NCBI GenBank assembly: GCA_032207245.1
Contig: CM063504.1
Span: forward strand, 78,246,778-78,310,777
From: Pardosa pseudoannulata
Lineage: Eukaryota > Arthropoda > Arachnida > Araneae > Lycosidae
Direction of reading: 5' to 3'
Length of the DNA stretch: 64,000 nucleotides
In this document: positions 48,585 through 60,535 of the stretch, piece after piece
How positions within the stretch are numbered: the stretch's first letter is position 1
How the letters are laid out: each line of letters starts with the position of its first letter
Notes under the pieces: model-generated
Told to the model about the DNA's origin: nothing
Database searches by the model: none
Seen by the model: only the letters and a program-made list of their open reading frames with translations
Made by a program: the position numbers and the translations under genes

Positions 48585-48757
48585 TGGTAACAAGATGTTG
48601 TACGTATGGCCGTTTCAAAAAGGTGAAAATATTGGATTTTATTGTTTCCCTAAAGATTCTACATTGATAATGCTTTGGATAAAAGCTTTCAAAAGGCAAG
48701 ACTAAACTCCAAGTTCTTCGAGAATTTATAGCAAACATTTTCAGAATGGTAATAAAA
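48585..48757 (+). pseudogene. THAP-domain remnant
   Basis: ATG at 48585 opens MVTRCCTYGRFKK, then after a one-base shift GENIGFYCFPKDSTLIMLWI, KAFKRQD, a stop, and SRIYSKHF. THAP zinc fingers have a near-N-terminal C-x2-4-C, a central F-P/W pair (FPKD..LWIKA) and a distal C-x2-H; here the distal Cys is Tyr (IYSKHF instead of CSKHF). With the frameshift, stop and lost zinc ligand it is non-functional. THAP domains occur in P-element-type transposases and host proteins; no other part of either was recognised nearby. Confidence 0.75.
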
Positions 48758-49249
48758 TGTTAACCTTACTGTAATGTAATAGATTATACAAAATTATTAT
48801 GCTCTAAGAATTCTTTTATTATTGCTAAGTTTTTTCTCATATTTCTAATGCATTTTTTTGCTACTGTGAGAAGTACTGTACCTATAAATGTAATTATTTT
48901 TTGTCCTTAAAAGGATCAGGTTTTACACATTTTTATTAGATTCTTATTTATGTAATAGTTTACTGTTCTTGAGAGCATAATCAAAGTAGTTATACTCTGA
49001 CTATGACATTTAATGATGCTGCGTAAAGTGTTTAATAGTTTTAAAAAATATATAAATTTGTAATTGCTCAAATATCTATTTTGAATTACGTGGCCAGTTT
49101 CTTATGTTTCCTTCCCCTTCCTTTAAAAAAATTAGTTTTATTGTATACGTGATCCATATCGAAGCTCATAATGAATGTATGCAATGTTTTGCCAACGAAA
49201 AGGTGAGTTGTAGTCAGCATTCTTATTTGTTTACAAACATGCACTTTCT
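48758..49249. other. AT-rich sequence, nothing recognised
   Basis: Contains AACGAAAAGGTGAGTTG (49195-49211), which resembles a splice donor, but no supported exon. Confidence 0.4.
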
Positions 49250-49486
49250 CTATAGAAAGGCCCATTGTTTTTTCGGGATTCTAACCCCTCCGTTCGGATG
49301 AGGACCCTCTGTTTTTTCTCCTGGGGGCAGTCGGATTATTTTAGAGGACAAGGTTGTTACCAGAGGAGACAAGAGGGTGAACTCTGCTGGTATCCGCAGC
49401 TTGCGGGATAGACATTTTGGATCGACACGAAAAAAAGGAATAGCAATGACATCTTTAGAGACCGACGCCGAATCCAGAGGAGTCAT
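49250..49486 (-). other. GC-richer block with a 78-codon minus ORF, unidentified
   Basis: The ORF reads MTPLDSASVSKDVIAIPFFR .. PPGEKTEGPHPNGGVRIPKK. No domain was recognised. The words GTTCGGATGAGGACC here and GTTCGGATGAGAACC at 61812 are nearly the same, so both GC-rich islands may come from one repeat family. Confidence 0.4.
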
Positions 49487-49654
49487 CCGTATTTACAAAT
49501 GATCAGTTGTATTCCAATTGTATTCCTTAGGCATTTAATTGTATAAAATTATTTAATCAAGACATATTTGCCCATGTGTTTTTAATGAGTTTTAATTTCT
49601 TTTTTCTCAAACACTAGGCCAACGTAACATTATTTTTACACGTTAGTACTTAAC

Positions 49655-50057
49655 TACATTTATTAACCCATTGTATTACCATGTTCTAGATTTGAGACAT
49701 AGTAAAAAATTTGTGTGATTTACATTGTCAAATTTCAAAGACTATTTTAGTTATTGTTACTATCAATCAATTCTATAAATAGCATTGGGTGTATTTAATT
49801 GACTTTTCATTCTTAAAACTACATTCATTAACCCATTGTACCACTGTATTGTAGATCTGAAGCATATCGAAAAATTGATGTCATTTTTATAGTGAGCTTT
49901 AAACAAACTGTTTCAGTTATTAACTGTTCTGTTCGTGAACCATTCTTATTCCTTTCTTGCAGATCTTAACACATGTAAAAATTGATGACACCGACAACAA
50001 AACTGTTTTAAAAGACTGATTTTGTTATTGTTACTATCAAGCAACTTTGCAAATAGC
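49655..50057. repeat. ~150-bp repeat, three further copies
   Basis: Copies begin near 49655, 49808 and 49945 (CATTTATTAACCCATTGTAT, CATTCATTAACCCATTGTAC, and a weaker third), all with GTTATTGTTACTATCAA-like ends. The third is split by the SINE at 50058. Confidence 0.75.
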
Positions 50058-50233
50058 CAAACTATGGCTGAATGTTTAGAGCGCTGATCTTTGGTGCCAG
50101 AATTATTGGGTTCGAATCCCAATGTGTCATGGACGTTCGAAGCCTCTCGGAAGTGGCTGTAAGCAGGTCCCGGTCTCAGTAGCTCTCGTGTTGCAAAACA
50201 GTAAACTGAAGCACTCCAAACCAAAACCAATTC
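50058..50233 (+). mobile_element. tRNA-derived SINE, family 1, with target duplication
   Basis: The head GGCTGAATGTTTAGAGCGCTG and B-box GGGTTCGAATCCC are followed by the family body (CTCGGAAGTGGCTGTAAGCAG, CTCTCGTGTTGCAAAACAG, GCACTCCAAACC). It is flanked by exact TGCAAATAGC repeats at 50048-50057 and 50234-50243. Confidence 0.9.
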
Positions 50234-50243
50234 TGCAAATAGC

Positions 50244-50600
50244 AGTTACTTTTTACATGCAACGTACGCAAATAGTTGGTACAATAAGTCCTAAATACAA
50301 AATATCAACACACTAAGTCTAATTTTTTTTACTCAAGCAAGATAGATACTCACGTACAAATTTCCCGTCGTAACTAGTCAAAATTCCTTTAGGGATGGTC
50401 AAAATGGGTTTCAGAAGTTTTAAAGTGAAAGTTTCCTTTTAACGTAAATACAGAAGTAAAGTGGATCTAATCCAAATTGATTCGGTCAAGGTTATACTTA
50501 ACATTTCCGTTAAACTTGAGAACTGAAATTTTTCGAGGTTATAATTCATCTTCTAATTAATTCCAGGAAATAAAATGTAGAAATATGTTTTGAAATTTCA
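50244..50600. repeat. Diverged dispersed repeat related to 22.8-23.4 kb
   Basis: GATTCGGTCAAGGTTATACT..CCGTTAAACTTGAGAACTGAAA parallels GATTCAGTTATG..ACGTTAAATCTGAAAGACGAAC at 22890; similarity is patchy. Confidence 0.4.
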
Positions 50601-52345
50601 GTACCAATATTTATTTTTTAAGCAACATATAGACCAAAAATATTTTTCCTGAAATTAGTATTCTAACAGAGTAAATAATTTGCTGAAAGAATCAGGCACC
50701 AAAAGAAGAAAAATTTTTATTATGGCCAAGTGCATTCATTTATTATAAGTATATACAAAGAAAGATATATCACTTGAGCGTAACTATTTTATTTTAGTTT
50801 TATTATTTTATTTATTTTAGTTTTTTATTTATTTATTTAGTTTTTATTTATTTTAGTTACCAATATTCATTTCTTAAATAATATATAGACCAAAAATATT
50901 TTATTTTTAGTAACTATTTTATTTTATTTAGTAACTATTTTATTTTAATATTATTATTTTATTTATTTTAGTTACCAATATTCATTTCTTAAGCAACATT
51001 TAGACCAAAAATATTTTTCCTGAAATTAATATTCTAACAGAGTATATAATTTGCTGAAAGAATCGGCACCAAAAGAAGAAAAAGTTTTTATTATGGCCAA
51101 GTGCATTCATTTATTATAATATAAGTTTATACAAAGAAAGAGATATCACTTGAGCATAACTATTTTAATTTAGTTTTATTATTTTATTTATTTCAATTTT
51201 TTATTTATTTAGTTTTTTATTTATTTTAGCTACCAATATGCATTTCTTAAACAACATATAGACCCAAAATATTTATTTTTAGTAACTATTTTATTTTAAT
51301 ATTATTATTTTATTTATTTTAGTTACCAATATTCATTTCTTAAGCAACATATAGACCAAAAATATTTTTCCTGAAATTAGTATTCTAACAGAGTAAATAA
51401 TTTGCTGAAAGAATCCGGCACCAAAAGAAGAAAAGTTTTTATTATGGCCAAGTGCATTCATTTATTATAATATAAGTTTATACAAAGAAAGAGATATCAC
51501 TTGAGTGTAACTATTTTATTTTAGTTTTATTATTTTATTTATTATTGTTTTTTATTTATTATTATTAGTTTTTTATTTATTTTAGTTACCAATATTCATT
51601 CTTAAAGAACATATAGACCAAAAATATTTTATTTTTAGTAAATATTTTATTTTATTTAGTAACTATTTTATTTTAAAATTATTATTTTATTTATTTTAGT
51701 TTTTTATTTACTTTACTTACCAATATTCATTTCTTAAGCAACATATAGACCAAAAATATTTTTCCTAAAATTAGTATATTAACAGAGTAAATAATTTACT
51801 GAAAGAATCCGGCACGAAAAGAAGAAAATTTTATTATGGCCAAGTGCATTCATTTATTCTAATATAAGTTTATGCAAATAAAAAGGTATCACTTGAGCGT
51901 TACTATTTTATTTTATTTTTATTATTTTATTTGTTTTAGTTTTTTATTTATTATTATTAGCTTTTTATTTATTTTATTAGTTTTTTATTTCTTTCAGTTA
52001 CCAATATTCATTTCTAGCAACATATAAACCAAAAATATTTTATTATTAGTAACTATTTTATTTTATTTAGTAACTATTTTGTTTTAATATTATTATTTTA
52101 CTTATTTTAGTTTTTTATTTATTTTAGTTACCAATATTCATTTCTTAAACAACATATAGACCAAAAATATTTTTCCTGAAATTAGTATTCTAACAGAGTA
52201 AATAATTTGCTCAAAGAATCCGGCACCAAAAGAAGAAAAGTTTTTATTATGGCCAAGTGCATTCATTTATTATAATATAAGTTTATACAAAGAAAAAGAT
52301 ATCACTTGAGCGTAACTATTTTATTTTAGTTTTATTATAAAAAAT
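50601..52345. repeat. Tandem array, ~340-410-bp unit, 5 copies
   Basis: The core ACCAATATTCATTTCTTAAG..CATATAGACCAAAAATATTT..AACAGAGTAAATAATTTGCT..GGCACCAAAAGAAG..ATTATGGCCAAGTGCATTCA occurs near 50602, 50971, 51325, 51718 and 52130. Spacers of TTTTATTTA repeats vary in length and include short extra ACCAATATTCATTTC starts. Copies are highly similar. Confidence 0.93.
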
Positions 52346-53325
52346 ATTAATGTAAATGTATGTGTAGGAAAAATTAAGCATATTTCTCTTTATTTAACAT
52401 AAAATTATTTTCAAAGCGCAGTCATTCCACTTCCTTGAGAGGAAAGCCAAGCTTTAAGTTTAATTTACAAATTAACATAAAAAAATATTCAAAAGACTAA
52501 AACGTTTTCTTTTCTAAATGTTTAGTGTATCGTCTAAAAAAGTAATTGCGTACTTATTATTTTAAATATTAATGCAGTATTCCATTACGGCCGACTTGCT
52601 TTTAGAGAAAATCCTTTGCGTATTCCATTAAAAAGGCAAAACTTCGTTTGCTTTTGAAACATCTTTTAATGGCTTATTTAATAGCACATAAAATGCAGAT
52701 GCCTAATTTTATCCAGGATTTATTTAATCATATTGCAAAATACGCTCTTCTCTTTCAAACTAGGGAATTTCCTTTAAAATTGTTTGATAGCAAGAGAAAG
52801 AAAAAGATATAGAAAATACATATTTCTATGTATTTTGTTAAAAGGCAATTTATAATTTCTCCTAAAAAAAAGATAGCATTCTAAAAGGAGGATTTTATAA
52901 AATAAGCCAGAAGGAGAAAAAGTTTTGCCCAGCTTATTATCGTGAAGAAGATTATAATTTGAAAATAGATTGTAACATCAACGGTGCTATAAATTACATG
53001 ATTGTTATATAACCGTCCCTTTTTGGTTTAGAGGCAGTCTTTTTTTAATTTTTAATTTTCCCCATTTTAAATTTATTTTGTAAGCTAAGTGGTTCATTAT
53101 TAGTTAAGTGAAAAGATATTCATTTCATTATTTATTAAAAAAGGATACAAAGGTATTCCTTAACCCTTAAACACAAGTATACAGAAATGCGATGCTTGCC
53201 AGCATATCGAGTCAGTTTCATGTTAATTTAAATAATTAATCATCACATATCTCATCTTATAGAGTATCTCGTATTAGATTTATTTGAATTATTTTATGTG
53301 TTAAAGTTATTTAAAGTTTAACCTC
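52346..53325. other. AT-rich sequence, nothing recognised
   Basis: No supported feature. Confidence 0.5.
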
Positions 53326-53329
53326 TTAA

Positions 53330-53477
53330 CGTGCACACTCGAGTTAACTCGAGCGTTCTAAACTGGCCAAACTGTGCACACTCGAGATAATTCTAGCGGC
53401 TTTGTACTTTATGTTGCTATAATTTTGCAAGATCAAATGCAATCGAGAATTGAAAATAACATTGGGAAAAAAAAAAA

Positions 53478-53508
<31 letters not shown>

Positions 53509-53684
53509 AAAAATAAAACACAATCTTTTTATTGATATTTATAACTTACATAGGATTGTAAGCTATAACACTTGCTTATTCAAGTATAAAAAAATATATA
53601 TTTTTTCTAAATTAAATGTTCTTAATTGTGTATTTTAAATTAAAAATTGATTTCTTTAGGCCAGCCTTTTAAAAATACTGTGCA
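53330..53684 (+). mobile_element. TTAA-flanked MITE, copy 2 (355 bp)
   Basis: TTAA at 53326-53329 and 53685-53688. The left end CGTGCACACTCGAG is repeated 44 bp inside as TGTGCACACTCGAG. The right end ACTGTGCA gives short inverted termini (TGCACA). It is the same family as 46261-46529 in opposite orientation, with an (AAAT)n tract replacing some text. It is piggyBac-like by target site; no ORF. Confidence 0.78.
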
Positions 53685-53688
53685 TTAA

Positions 53689-54164
53689 GGGCTTAATATA
53701 AAATTAAAAACATTTATTTATGTAAATTTCATTTTGTCATGTCTGAAAAACATATCACTTTTCATATTTCAAGTATTTTGTGTTTTCACGAAGTTTATTT
53801 TAAGTTTAATATAAAATGAAAATATAAAAAAGTACTAATTTACCTTTCATTTTCTATCACTTTTTAATATAAAGTTTTATTCATGCATTTCCTACGTTAA
53901 CTTTTGACAGATGTAAAATAAGCCCTTGTAGCAGGTAGTAAATTAATAATAAATAGATATTTAATATAGTGTACATCAGTTAATTCTCTGCATACAAAAA
54001 TAAGTTCATAAAATAAATAAATACATAAATAGCTCACCTAAAATTTTAAGGCTCTAAAAAACTTAAACTTCAAACGTTTACTCATTTGGCAAAAAAAAAA
54101 TGAGAGCTATTTTAGATCAACAGTATTAAAATCTTTCATGAAGTGGTCTCACATGCTCGGTGAA
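53689..54164. other. AT-rich sequence, nothing recognised
   Basis: No supported feature. Confidence 0.5.
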
Positions 54165-54990
54165 AACACTAAGTCACGTCAAATCAGTCAAGGAGAGAAA
54201 TCATTCGAAATCCTTGTCCAAAGAATTTTCTTGCCAAACAGAGGAACTTATCAAAAAGAACAATGATTCAGATAGTAAAGGAAAATCTTAGACTAAGAGG
54301 TTATTTGTAAATAATTAGCCATTAAGAAAGTGCCATAGTTACCTTAAAGCAAACTTGCTGTCCTGCGGCTTTCTTCTCCCGGCAACTGAAAAATTTTCTT
54401 CATCGTCTAGAATACGTTTTTGACTTTTATGAATCTTTCAACCACCAGAATGGTTGCGTACACATAAGAAGTACACATGGAGGTAAACTGAAAGAAAATA
54501 TATCTGGAAAGCTCATCCGTCTTCCGTAATGCTTTGATAGATTGTCAATCATGGTTGCCTTAAAGATTCATTTTTGAAAGAAATGACTGAAAACCTCTGC
54601 AAACACTTACCAAGTCACTAGCTTGGAGTCAATAAAGAAGGACCTAAAAGTAAGTCTGTTCAGTGAAGACAAAGGGTCTTTCAAACAGAACTCTGCTTCT
54701 GCTCATAAGGCGTTGACGACCCATTGGTGATTAGAAGGGAATATGCCATTCTACGTAGATAATACAGATTGATCACCCAGTAGTCGGGATTTAAGTATAC
54801 TTGCCTATACACTGTAGTTAGTATTGGAGACAAAGGAGTGAGAAAATTGGTAACTCAATTTGAAAAGTATTAAACATTTTTTAAGGAAAGTGATAATGGA
54901 AATTCCCATGAAAGTAGTTTATGCCTCGATAGATGACTGTGAAAAGTCTTAAATCCTGTGTGAAGTCAAAAGCGATCATTTTGAAACAAG
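54165..54990 (+). pseudogene. Tc1/mariner-superfamily transposase remnant
   Basis: Following frames in order: SRREIIRNPCPKNFLAKQRN and TMIQIVKENLRLRGY (second HTH, 54180-54310); FDFYESFNHQNGCVHIRST (first catalytic block, 54420-54475); SVLFSEDKG then QNSASAHKALTTHW (54690-54730, the QDSAPAHKA block with the second Asp eroded to Asn); SPSSRDLSILAYTL (54775-54815, the SPDLNPLDY block); and PMKVVYASIDDCEKS (54905-54950). This matches a mariner/maT-type transposase common in arthropods. Many stops and shifts; no terminal repeats found. It is unrelated to the mariner at 41.7 kb. Confidence 0.78.
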
Positions 54991-55667
54991 GGTGCAATAT
55001 GTTAAATTTAAAGATTGGAGACATTTAAGAATATTTAGTTTTAAATTTAATTACATTTTTTTATTTTATAGCTTTGATAACTGTATTAAAACTTATGTAA
55101 CTTGTATGTGCATTTCTGAACTATGTTTTTATACTCCTGGACAGTTATATATTTAACTTGTCTTAAATAAAACACTTGGCATTATGAGTAGTGACCAAAA
55201 AGAATATAAGTCAATCGTATGAAAACTTTTAGAAATCTGAGGAAATGGCCTTATGAGGAAGGATTAGGGATATGTATGTTAACAAATCACGAAATTGAAA
55301 TTGTATTTTAATTTAATTCAATTTCAGAAAATCTTATTAAATGTGTTCCCATAAAGGAATATGTATAATTGGATCTCTAATCACTTTAATTCAGCTGAAT
55401 AATATGATCGTTCTTTTAAAACTTCATACAACCAGAGTTTTTATAAAATGAACTCAATTGCATGTTTTAGAGGAGTTATTCCATATAAAATTTAGATAAG
55501 CTCAGAAGGGCATTGTAAAACTTAACATGCTGGTCTGTCATTTCATAGAAAACAGGATTTACATAGGAACTTGGGCTTGAAGATAGCAAGGATGACAACT
55601 AGAGGGCAATGGTTGCAGGCATAGAGGATGAGAAAGGATGGGTTAATATGACTTGGATATATTGAAC
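54991..55667. other. AT-rich sequence, nothing recognised
   Basis: No supported feature. Confidence 0.5.
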
Positions 55668-55842
55668 AATGACCGAATGGTTAGGTCGCTTAACTGAGGA
55701 ACCAGAGTTTATAGGGTCGAATAGCATTGGTGCATGGATATTCGTACCGTTCGGAATTTGCTTTAAGTAGTAGGTACCGGTATTATTAGCCTTCGTGTTA
55801 CAAAAGAGTAGACTGTAATGCTCCAAAGCAAACCAAACCAAT
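55668..55842 (+). mobile_element. tRNA-derived SINE, family 1, older copy
   Basis: Keeps ATGACCGAATGGTTAGGTCG, GGGTCGAATAGCATTGGTGC, CGGAATTTGCTTTAAGTAG, CCTTCGTGTTACAAAAGAG and TGCTCCAAAGCAAACC. The B-box has lost bases. No clear target duplication. Confidence 0.85.
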
Positions 55843-55868
55843 CCCTTGGATTCTTGGAGCTCTCCAAA

Positions 55869-56035
55869 CAGGGGCGTAATTTGGGCGTTTCAACTGAGGG
55901 GCAAAATTTCTTGTCAAAACTATAAAATATAAATAAACCTAAAAGAAGGAGAGAGACAAATTAGCTAATTTGTTCATTCTCTAACATTTCTGGGAGGCAT
56001 TTGAATCATATCGCCCTTCAGAAATTACGCCCGTA
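55869..56035. mobile_element. Short hAT-like MITE (~167 bp)
   Basis: The left end CAGGGGCGTAATTTGGGCG and the right end CGCCCTTCAGAAATTACGCCC are imperfect inverted repeats (GGGCGTAATTT shared), and CAGGGGCG is a common hAT MITE start. The flanks TCTCCAAA and GTCCAAGA are only loosely alike, so the target duplication is eroded. Confidence 0.55.
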
Positions 56036-56343
56036 AGTCCAAGATATGCAAGTGTGTAACCAAAGTGCTAAATAAGCGTGTTGGGGATAATCGGCATTAA
56101 AAAAAAAACCGTTTTGGCATTTGTATCTGTATAGCACGTTTTTCTGCAGCATGAGCATAAGGATGTAACAATGTACACCCAAGACGCATGAGCTTGCTTG
56201 AAGATTTGTTTGTGGGTTTGGGTCAAATTCTTATACCACACCTTCCTCTATGACATGTGTGAATGTAGCAATGTGGTATGGTGTAATACTCCAGAAATAT
56301 TTATTTTTATATTAGTTGACAGAGGTTGTTTTTACTAAAATGC
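56036..56343. other. Sequence without a recognised feature
   Basis: Nothing supported. Confidence 0.5.
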
Positions 56344-56571
56344 TTATTTTAGTATGCTCTTAGTGGCACTTATAGTCAGGGTTTCTGGGATCCTGGGCAG
56401 CCTGTTTCGCTCGTTTGGATACTGACAGCAATAGTTCTTCCACTCTACAAGCCGTATGTGACAGGACTCCAAAGTCGGGAAAACACCACCACTTTTGCCA
56501 CCTGTACATTCTAGATTTCTAATTTTTATTTTGATTCGTTGATCCACCTTCTTTATCATCATTCCGATCAA
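56344..56571 (-). other. 75-codon minus ORF, unidentified
   Basis: It reads MIGMMIKKVDQRIKIKIRNL .. ESCHIRLVEWKNYCCQYPNE and has no recognised domain. It lies downstream of the DUF4817-like fragment on the same strand and could belong to the same decayed element. Confidence 0.3.
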
Positions 56572-56969
56572 TCATATTGATAAATTTGATTTGTGAATTC
56601 TCTCTCACTCAACATGTGTCGAGGAATGACTTCGGCCCACCCCCACCTGTAAGCCTCAAACATAAAGGAAATACACCCCTCCAAATTTGATAAACCAGGT
56701 CCATAATGACCAAGATAACCTCTAGGAATCCATAAATAACTTTACACGTGGCTATTTTGTCTTAGTGTTAAGACTGAAGACACTCGTCTAATCTCATTTG
56801 GAGATCCAATTTCACATACATCGGTTCTCATCAATTCCCATACTTCATATCTTGAGATCCTCTCTTTTTGCAACCAAGATTTAGATCCGAAATTTTTATG
56901 CTCCTATTTATTTCAATTTAAAGAAAAAAAATTAGATAGATCTCAAATACCCCATAACACTACATAGTT

Positions 56970-57105
56970 CTTCACTAAATCTGCAATGAAACTGTCCAAA
57001 AAAGCACGACTTGGCAGACATGTGTTCGGAAAGCACTCATAGTACATTCTTAACGTGTCTCATCCATTTTCGCCAGTCACATCATGCATGTAATACATAT
57101 AGTCA
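56970..57105 (-). pseudogene. DUF4817-like HTH fragment of a transposon protein
   Basis: The minus-strand translation DYMYYMHDVTGENG, stop, DTLRMYYECFPNTCLPSRAF and LDSFIADL follows the pattern of the DUF4817 helix-turn-helix (roughly DM.F.YG.A.GN...A.R.Y.ERFPNR.CP....F..L) found at the start of many arthropod transposase-like ORFs. One stop interrupts it. The following ~400 bp do not give a continuous frame. Confidence 0.5.
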
Positions 57106-57288
57106 ATTCTGAGTGAGTAAATTCATTCCTTCTTTCTTCTGCAAAGTCCTCGACTGAAATAAGCTCGCCTCCCACTCATCCATAAGCTTGCGAATATCAC
57201 TCTTTAACTGTCGTAATTTACATTTGTGAACACAAATTTCTCTGTAAACTTTGTCAAAGTATGACAGATCACATGTTATGTTTAGCAA

Positions 57289-58439
57289 CGACTTTTACAG
57301 ACACCTTGTAATTTTATGTTGTACTTTGAGCGATGGGAAAGTTATAGTTTAAATTATAACATTTTCCAGTAACTATCAAAATTTATACAAAATTTACAAA
57401 AAGGTCCAGCAATCTTAAGAAACGTTTTATCGAGAAAAGTTTGAGAACATAGAAGCTTTTAAAAAAGTACAAAAATAAATTAAAAAAACCCTGACATTGA
57501 GAAAGGTTAACAATACATTAAAAGGAGAAGCTCGTCCTATTTCATAGGGGTTTACAAACGAGGGATCATTTTGTCGAAGATCCTGATTTTCTAGCTTAAA
57601 ACAAAGGGCATTTACCTCTTAGTAAATACATGTTTTAGAAAAATGTTTGAAATCCACTTTTGGATTTGATAGAGTTTATGGACCATATATTTTCATTTTG
57701 TATCTCATGTAACGATAAAAAGCAAATAATATTTATTATAAGGATAAAAATTCAAAGTTGCTTTGAAAGAAAATCACTATAGAATATTAGCTGAATTATT
57801 TAGTAATTAGTAATAAAAAAGGTAATTTAAGTACACATATGTATATGTACATACTTATTTTTGAATGCATAGAAATGTACTATAAAAATTTATACACTAT
57901 AAAGGAGAGAAATTTCTATTCCTTATAAATAATTTCATTTTACTCCCAGAACCCTTATGTAAAGCAACACTTTCCAGACTCTAAGTTACTTTCATCTTTA
58001 TAGTTACTTTGATTTTATTCCTTTGCATCTCAGTATAAAACTTTTATGCCGTTTCATGAAAGTTACCTTTGATCTGTGGAACGGCAAATAAATAGTTAAT
58101 AAGAATGAGTCCTATAAAATTACCACCTGTTTTCACGGATTTACGCACCAAAGTTTCATCGCTGCAGACGAGATTTTTGATTTGTGGGAATCATCCAAAA
58201 CTATATTTTCATATAGACAGGCGTAAATAGGAATGACACTGAACGATGAATTAATCAATCACACACTCGCACAAATCAACAGTTCGCTCATTCGGTATTA
58301 GTGAAAGATTAATTAACTGAATTACTTATGTCAAAACTTTCAAGAATCTTAATTCCTTCGGTGCTTCACGTTTCACGAATCCAGAATATCGAGACGGGTT
58401 TAAAATAAAAGGAAATGTGTCATAGATAGTGAAATATAA
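57289..58439. other. AT-rich sequence, nothing recognised
   Basis: No supported feature. Confidence 0.5.
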
Positions 58440-59480
58440 ATGATGAATGCTTTTAAAATGTGTGCTTATTTCCAGTTATTGAAAATGGATGCTTCGTGAA
58501 ATGGCTTGTAAGCGTTGCTTCTATTTCGCAAAAGGACACATGCAGATCAAATGGCGTGGAATTTAAAATCGTTGTTCTCAAAAGAATATTTGATAGAATT
58601 AGTTATGAATAATTTAAATTTCTTTACATTAAGACAGTCACATTTCAAGAATATTATAAAATTTAAGAATTATTAATAGCTTGTAATTGAGACTGGAATT
58701 AAACTACAGGCTCGTATTTCCATGGTTAAATCATCGCATTTACCAATTCAAGTTTTACAAGAGCAGGAAACTATTTAAAAAATAGAATCTCACATCACAC
58801 ACACGATATAGTCATATGTAACGTCATGCAGTGGATTTTTGTTTTGTCCGACGATGTCCGACGAAGATTAAAGGTAACTAGCATATATTTTGTGGCATCG
58901 CAGCATACGTATACTATTTGGCCAAAGAATACAGGCTGGTAAAATGCTGGGATTTAAAATCACTATGCTAAAAACATATTTAATATTATGTTAGGAAAAA
59001 TTTTCGTTTCTTTACTTAACAGACAGTTGCGTTAGATAAATTGTAATTAAGAGTGATATTAAACTTCAGGACCATATGTCAATGCTTACTTTAAACTGTC
59101 GCTATTAAAAAGTTCAAATTTGACAAGAGGATGATATTATATGGAACGTAGTATCTCCCAGCACTCACATTAAAGATATATGTACGCCATATAGTGCAAT
59201 GAATTCTTTATTTATTTATTTTTCTGGATGGCAACTCTAGGAAAAGAGGAAATGATAACAAACATGGATTATATTTTATGACATAGCAACATTCATACAC
59301 TTCTATGGTTTTGGGAGACTTAGCTATACAAACAATCAATCTTAATGTATTTGAACTACATTATAGGTTACTATCTACAAAATTTACATTAAGACATTGA
59401 GAGAGAGGGACAAAATCTTATCTTCATTGTTAAGTCGCTGCCATTAACTGGGTATTACTTCTTTAGGAAAAAAGCCTGCA
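58440..59480. repeat. Diverged tandem repeat, ~355-bp unit, about 3 copies
   Basis: TTGTAATTGAGACTGGAATT..CAGG near 58682 recurs as TTGTAATTAAGAGTGATATT..CAGG near 59041, with a weak third copy near 59390. GGATTTAAAATCACTATGCT near 58949 parallels GGAATTTAAAATCGTTGTTC near 58558. Divergence is high, so it is an old array. Confidence 0.65.
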
Positions 59481-60429
59481 TTTACCCAGAACGACGAGGG
59501 ATAAAAAGCCGTCTTATTTTAGTACATATTCAGTTGAACTTTTAACATAATTATTTTTCTTTTTTAGTTTTTCCATTTATGGAATCAGTCCTTAAAAATT
59601 GTTGTTGTTTACATACTTGAAACTCATGTTGGGGATAAGGAGCTCACAAGAACAAAACAAAACAAAACAAAATTTCGTATAAGTCGGTGTTGGGAAAATC
59701 GATTTAAAAGTGACATTCTCTTATCAGTTTCCATGGTGACTACATAATCCCACTGGCTGAAGACCCAAGAAATTATTAAAACAAATGCTTGTTTTTAGTG
59801 GCACAGGTCTTTTTTCATAAGATACAAACACAATTTTCGAGACATCCTCTCTTTCTGACCGAAACACTCCTTTCTCAGTTTCTCAAAGGAGATCGAAACA
59901 CACTTGTTCATGTCTCAATAATGGCCGTCGCTTATCTAACTCATTTGGGGTTATCCACCGCAATTTAATGCAATTGTTGTAAAGTACATAGAACATATGT
60001 TCGCCTATTTGGTATAAACGCCTAATATTTGGTTGCGAAGTTTTCTATATGTACAATGGCAAGCATGCTGAGAGATACATGCAAAAGTTAAGGCATTATT
60101 AGAACCAGCAATTACTTAAATAAATTAAATATTTCACACTTGAAATAGTTTACAAAATTTTAGAGCTGGAATGTAAAAAATAAATTTTGTATTATAACTA
60201 ATTCTGAGTTAAGAAAGCTAATTGTTGACAATATTTTTGACAGATAATTATGCGTATGTACCATGATGACAATCATTGCAACACTATAAAATACAAAATG
60301 TAGAGTTATGGTTACCGATGATAGATAGACCGCCCTTCTATTCATAAACTTGGCACAAGGAAAACAGTAAAAGAGTAAATATACTGTTGATATTGTTTAA
60401 TGTTTGTTTAATTATAAGGATAATCCTGA
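59481..60429. other. AT-rich sequence, nothing recognised
   Basis: Includes a short (AACAAA)n run near 59653; no gene. Confidence 0.5.
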
Positions 60430-60535
60430 TGTTTGAATGACTGTTTACTGTCCTCCGAAATCGGTTTTACATTGTACATTCCTATATTATTCCCTCTTAT
60501 GTAGCAAAAGAAGACAATAGAGCTTCATACCAAAC
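60430..60535 (+). mobile_element. Degraded SINE, family 1
   Basis: CCGAAATCGGTTTTACA, TTATTCCCTCTTATGTAGCA and AGCTTCATACCAAACC follow the order of the family 1 body; the tRNA-like head is unrecognisable. Confidence 0.55.
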
